Positions 60,566 to 64,000 of a stretch of DNA of 64,000 bases are shown here, in pieces. The position numbers and the translations under genes are program-made. Location: NCBI GenBank assembly GCA_031431475.1, contig JANPDL010000025.1:1-64000 (forward strand), written 5' to 3'. This stretch comes from JADCCX01 sp031431475. GTDB taxonomy: Bacteria > Pseudomonadota > Alphaproteobacteria > Rhizobiales > Beijerinckiaceae. Every line of letters starts with the position of its first letter. Within the stretch, counting starts at the first letter, position 1. Under the pieces are notes generated by a model that saw nothing but the letters and a program-made list of their open reading frames with translations, searched no databases and had not been told where the DNA came from.

Positions 60566-60687
60566 CTTCTCCCTTGGGAGAAGCTGCCCGCCTCTTGGCG
60601 GGCTGATGAGGGTGAACCCCTTGTTTCAGGGATTTGCCCTCATCCGGTCGCCAAGTGGCGACCACCTTCTCCCGAAGGGAGAAGGAA
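60566..60687. repeat. Family B repeat, copy 3
   Basis: Begins CTTCTCCCTTGGGAGAAG, contains GATGAGGGTGAACCCC and GCCCTCATCC, and ends CCTTCTCCCGAAGGGAGAAG. It lies between the convergent CoA-transferase and aminotransferase genes and may act as a terminator-like structure for both. Confidence 0.85.
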
Positions 60688-60693
60688 GAGACC

Positions 60694-62070
60694 CTACCCC
60701 CGCAACCCTTCCTTCCTTACCCAGTCCTCCGTCTTGTCGAACGCCCGCGTGATCCTGTCGAACATCTCGTCCACTTCTGCCGCAGTGATGATCAATGGCG
60801 GGCAGATCGAGATTGTATCGCCTATAGCGCGGGCGATGACACCTTCCTGCTGACCGAAGAAGACGACCTTGGGCGCGACGCCCTGCTTGGGCGAGAAAGA
60901 CCGTTTCGTCGCTTTATCCGCCACCAGTTCCAGTCCGCCGACGAGGCCAACACCGCGCGCTTCACCGACCAGAGGGTGATCGATCAACGCCCGCAGCCGC
61001 CTCTGGAACAGCGGCGTGAGCGTCTGCACATGGCCCACGATATTGTCGCGCGCATAGATTTCCAGCGTTTTGTTGGCGACGGCGGCGGCGACGGGATGCC
61101 CGGCGTAGGTGTTGCCGTGGCCGAAGGTGCCGATCTTGCGGCTTTCGTCGAGCATGGCCTGGTACATATGCTCGGGCACCAGCACTGCCGACAGTGGCTG
61201 ATAGGCCGAGGTGATCGCCTTGGCGAGACTCATCGTGTCTGGTTTCATGCCCATCACGGGCGAGCCGAACATCTGGCCGAGACGCCCGAAACCGGTGATC
61301 ACCTCGTCGGCGATCAGCAGCACGTCGTACTTTGCCAGCACTGCTCCGATCTTCTCGTAATAGGTCGCGGGCGGCACGATCACGCCGCCAGCGCCCATAA
61401 CCGGTTCCGCGATGAAAGCCGCAACGGTTTCCGGCCCCTGCTCCAGGATCATTTCCTCAAGCTCAGCCGCCATACGCGTGGCGAACTCTTCCTCGCTCTC
61501 GCCCTCCTGTCCGAATCGGTAATGGTGCGGGCAGGATGTGTGGAGAATGCCGGGCAGCGGCAGATCGAAATCGATGTGGTTGTTCGGCAGACCGGTCAGA
61601 GAAGCTGAAGCCACGGTGACACCGTGGTAGCCCTTGAGGCGGCTGATGATCTTCTTCTTTTTCGGGCGCCCAAGCGCGTTGTTGTAATACCACATCAGCT
61701 TGACCTGGGTGTCGTTGGCGTCTGAACCCGAGCAGCCGAAGAACACCTTGGACACCGGCATCGGTGCAATTTCCTTCAGCCGTTCCGCCAGCTCGATCGC
61801 CGGATCATGGCTGCGGCCCGAGAAGATATGCGTGAAGGAGAGCTTGCGCATCTGGCTGGTGGCAGCCTCCACCAGTTCCTCGTTGCCGTAACCAAGTGAC
61901 GCACACCACAGGCCCGCCATACCTTCAATATAGGGTTTGCCATCGACATCGTAGACATAGATGCCCTTGGCCTGCTCCAGCACAAGCGGACCCACCGTGC
62001 GGTGGGCATCGAGGTTCGTGTAGGGGTGGATCAGCGTCTCGACGTCACGCGTCTGGAGATTGGTAAGCAT
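60694..62070 (-). CDS. Class III PLP-dependent aminotransferase
   Basis: 458 residues. Family motifs: YVYDVDGKPYIEGMAGLWCA, VFFGCSGSDANDTQVKL, SRLKGYHGVTVASASLTG, LLIADEVITGFGRLGQMFGS and the PLP lysine in MSLAKAITSAYQPLSAV. HGNTYAGHPVAAAVANKTLE is the phosphate-side loop. The pattern fits omega-amino acid:pyruvate-type enzymes. The amino donor cannot be fixed from sequence; a diamine or omega-amino acid is likely. Confidence 0.87.
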   Translation of the reverse strand: MLTNLQTRDVETLIHPYTNLDAHRTVGPLVLEQAKGIYVYDVDGKPYIEGMAGLWCASLGYGNEELVEAATSQMRKLSFTHIFSGRSHDPAIELAERLKEIAPMPVSKVFFGCSGSDANDTQVKLMWYYNNALGRPKKKKIISRLKGYHGVTVASASLTGLPNNHIDFDLPLPGILHTSCPHHYRFGQEGESEEEFATRMAAELEEMILEQGPETVAAFIAEPVMGAGGVIVPPATYYEKIGAVLAKYDVLLIADEVITGFGRLGQMFGSPVMGMKPDTMSLAKAITSAYQPLSAVLVPEHMYQAMLDESRKIGTFGHGNTYAGHPVAAAVANKTLEIYARDNIVGHVQTLTPLFQRRLRALIDHPLVGEARGVGLVGGLELVADKATKRSFSPKQGVAPKVVFFGQQEGVIARAIGDTISICPPLIITAAEVDEMFDRITRAFDKTEDWVRKEGLRG

Positions 62071-62178
62071 GGCGGTTGTCCTTCAGCTTCAAATCAATAG
62101 AACAGAAGCTAGCGCGTCATCGCGATATCTGGAAGAGAGATATAGCAATCCCATCCATCGAAAAGGTTGATGCCTTCC

Positions 62179-62697
62179 ATGTCCCTCTATGCCGCGTCTG
62201 TCCCCGTTTTCGCGCAATACCTTGATGCGCTTGCCGCCTGTCTCAGGAAGGCCGAGGCCCATGCGGAGGCCAAGAAGATCGCTCCGGAGGTCATCCTTGG
62301 TTTGCGTCTCTCGCCCGATATGTTTGCACTGGCACGTCAGGTGCAGATCGCCTGCGATTTCGCCAAGAACACCTGTGGACGTCTTGCCGAGGCGGAATTG
62401 CCGAAGTTTCCAGATGAGGAGAAAACCTTCGGCGAGCTATATGTCCGCATCGAGAAGACGAAAGCCTATATCAACGGTCTGCCAAAGGTCGCTTTTGCTG
62501 GCGCAGCGGCCCGCGCGATCACGTTCCCGATTGGCGGCAAGCCCCACGCCATGCAGGGCGACGACTACCTTTCCTTTTTCGCCCTTCCGAATTTTTACTT
62601 CCACACGACAGCAGCTTACGCGATCTTGCGTGCCAACGGTGTCGAACTGGGCAAGGGCGATTTCATCGGTTCCCGTGACCGGATGCGTCCGGTCTGA
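62179..62697 (+). CDS. DUF1993 family protein
   Basis: 172 residues from ATG 62179; ATG 62170 adds three. The family outline is SLYAASVPVFAQYLDALAAC, LRLSPDMFALARQVQIACDF, FGELYVRIEKTKAYINGL and LPNFYFHTTAAYAILRANGV. The last segment recalls the DinB-like four-helix fold with a conserved His. Function unknown. It is divergent from the aminotransferase and convergent with the ggt gene. Confidence 0.82.
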   Translation: MSLYAASVPVFAQYLDALAACLRKAEAHAEAKKIAPEVILGLRLSPDMFALARQVQIACDFAKNTCGRLAEAELPKFPDEEKTFGELYVRIEKTKAYINGLPKVAFAGAAARAITFPIGGKPHAMQGDDYLSFFALPNFYFHTTAAYAILRANGVELGKGDFIGSRDRMRPV

Positions 62698-62700
62698 GGT

Positions 62701-64000
62701 CTATTTCGCGCCTACAGTCAGCGTTCCGGCCTGACGTTGGTCGGAAGCGCCCTCAAACCCCTGCTTCGTCATCATGATGGAATGCGTCGAGCCCATGGCC
62801 TGACGCACCTCCACCTTGTGGCCACGCGCCTGCAGCAGTCGGATTGTGTCGATCGACAGCCCGCGCTCCACGCGCAATTCGTCCGGTAGCCACTGGTGAT
62901 GCACGCGCGCCGCCTCCGTCGCCTCGGCCACATTCATGCCGTGGTCGATGACGTTGGACACGACCTGCAGCACCGTGGTGATGATGCGGCTGCCACCAGG
63001 TGATCCCGTCACGAGGAAAGGTTTGCCGTCCTTGAAGACAATGGTGGGTGACATGGAGGACAGCGGACGCTTTCCCGCGCCCGGCGCATTTGCATCACCA
63101 CCCACCAGACCATAGGCATTGGGCACACCCGGCTTGGCCGCAAAATCATCAAGCTCATTGTTCATCATGATTCCGGTGCCTTCCGCCACCATGCCGACGC
63201 CATAGCTGAAGTTCAGCGTATAGGTGCAGGAGACCGCATTCCCTTCCTTGTCCACGACAGAATAATGCGTGGTCTGGTCGCTCTCGAACGGCTGCGGCTT
63301 GCCGGGTTTGATGGTGGAGCCCGCCCGCGCCTTGGCCGGATCGATCTGTGCGCGCAGTGTTTCGGCATATTTCTTTGACGTCAGTCCTTTCACCGGCACT
63401 TTCACAAAATCCGGATCGCCCAAATATTCGCTGCGGTCGGCATAGGCCAGCTTGGAAGCCTCGGCGAAGAGATGCAGCGCATCCGCCGAGTTATGGCCCG
63501 CTGCCTTGAGATCAAAACCTTCCAGCATGTTCAGGATCTGCACGAGATGCACGCCGCCGGACGAGGGTGGTGGCATGGAGACGATCTCGTGGCCCCGGTA
63601 GCTTCCCTTCACCACATCACGCTCGACGGCACGGTAATTCTTGAGATCGGTAGGTGTCCAGTTTCCGCCCGCGGCATTGACGGCTGCCACCATCCGCTCC
63701 GCAATGGCTCCTTCGTAGAAACCCTTTGGCCCTTGTGCCGCAATGGCTTGTAGCGACCTTGCAAGGTCATACTGAAATAGCTCTGCCCCGCGAGGTAGCG
63801 CGACGCCATCCACAGTCATGAAAATCTTGGCCGTGGCTTCGAAACGCTTCAGTCGTGCTTCCGCCTGCTTCAGCGAAAAGGCGAGATCATCGCCCACTAA
63901 AATGCCATCGATGGCCATCTGGATCGCGGGTGATATGAGTTTGGCCAGAGTAAACCTGCCCGAGCCGAACCGTTCAAGCGCCAGTGCCATGCCTGCGACC
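62701..64000 (-). CDS. Gamma-glutamyltranspeptidase, N terminus beyond the window
   Basis: The frame stays open to the right edge, and the ATG at 63990 lies inside the conserved large-subunit region, so the gene is cut. The visible 433 residues include MPPPSSGGVHLVQILNML, the autoprocessing nucleophile Thr in QTTHYSVVDKEGNAVSCTYT, NNELDDFAAKPG, and RPLSSMSPTIVF with TGSPGGSRIITTVLQ. This is the canonical periplasmic glutathione-degrading type, clearly different from the gene at 15324. Confidence 0.9.
   Translation of the reverse strand, partial: VAGMALALERFGSGRFTLAKLISPAIQMAIDGILVGDDLAFSLKQAEARLKRFEATAKIFMTVDGVALPRGAELFQYDLARSLQAIAAQGPKGFYEGAIAERMVAAVNAAGGNWTPTDLKNYRAVERDVVKGSYRGHEIVSMPPPSSGGVHLVQILNMLEGFDLKAAGHNSADALHLFAEASKLAYADRSEYLGDPDFVKVPVKGLTSKKYAETLRAQIDPAKARAGSTIKPGKPQPFESDQTTHYSVVDKEGNAVSCTYTLNFSYGVGMVAEGTGIMMNNELDDFAAKPGVPNAYGLVGGDANAPGAGKRPLSSMSPTIVFKDGKPFLVTGSPGGSRIITTVLQVVSNVIDHGMNVAEATEAARVHHQWLPDELRVERGLSIDTIRLLQARGHKVEVRQAMGSTHSIMMTKQGFEGASDQRQAGTLTVGAK

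Overview
The window is GC-rich and reads as one chromosome segment of an alphaproteobacterium, most likely in the order Hyphomicrobiales (Rhizobiales). This is inferred from a GAAC-N7-GAAC SOS box upstream of ssb, the order ssb ... marC-gyrA, the sdhE-mfd pair, a DUF1489 protein, and two families of dispersed palindromic repeats of a kind often seen in rhizobial genomes. I cannot name the genus from sequence alone.

Region 1 (1 to about 9005) is the right end of a tailed-phage prophage. It holds two very large virion/polyvalent proteins, a beta-helix tail spike with a T7-fibre-like N terminus, a GH19-type endolysin, a short membrane protein with a lipoprotein gene nested in another frame (Rz/Rz1-like spanins), a holin-like protein, a strong terminator and a tRNA-3'-end-like sequence that is the probable att site. 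The integrase and the other end lie outside the window.

Region 2 (9.0-18.5 kb) is host metabolism: an SDR, a 2-hydroxyacid dehydrogenase, a secreted Inh-type protein, an AzlCD amino-acid exporter, a YfhO-like membrane protein in a tight run with a gamma-glutamyltransferase and a SIS-domain sugar isomerase, then a MazEF pair. Region 3 (18.5-30.1 kb) contains the leucine-catabolism genes ivd, mccA and mccB. They are not contiguous: a FitAB/VapBC pair, a HigBA pair, a decayed BrnA-type antitoxin, an AT-rich island, repeats, a duplicated scrap of ivd and assorted small genes lie between them.

Region 4 (30.1-41.5 kb) has small stress and redox genes (GSTs, GNAT, rhodanese, cupin), a degenerate DnaQ-fold protein, ppc, ydcF, a probable structured non-coding RNA with a strong terminator, panC, a nickel/cobalt efflux pair (rcnR-rcnA) with a clear operator, and a tandem HD-GYP protein. 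Region 5 (41.6-53.2 kb) is informational core: ssb, marC, gyrA, sdhE and mfd, with a peptidase, DUF2306, PP2C and ankyrin genes set between ssb and marC. Region 6 (53.2-64 kb) holds a TspO-like protein divergent from a TetR regulator, a PemIK/MazEF pair, thpR, phhB, a frameshifted membrane-protein gene, a glutaryl-CoA dehydrogenase / divergent DapB-like / class III CoA-transferase run suggesting glutarate (lysine or tryptophan) catabolism, a class III aminotransferase, and a second gamma-glutamyltransferase cut by the window edge.

I found no complete tRNA or rRNA gene, no IS element and no CRISPR array. No gene set stands out as a clearly new multi-gene system. The most interesting leads are the candidate ncRNA at 37.8-37.95 kb, enzymes with substituted catalytic residues (metallo-beta-lactamase fold, DnaQ fold, DapB-like), the interrupted leucine locus and the virion-linked ParB-like polyvalent protein.
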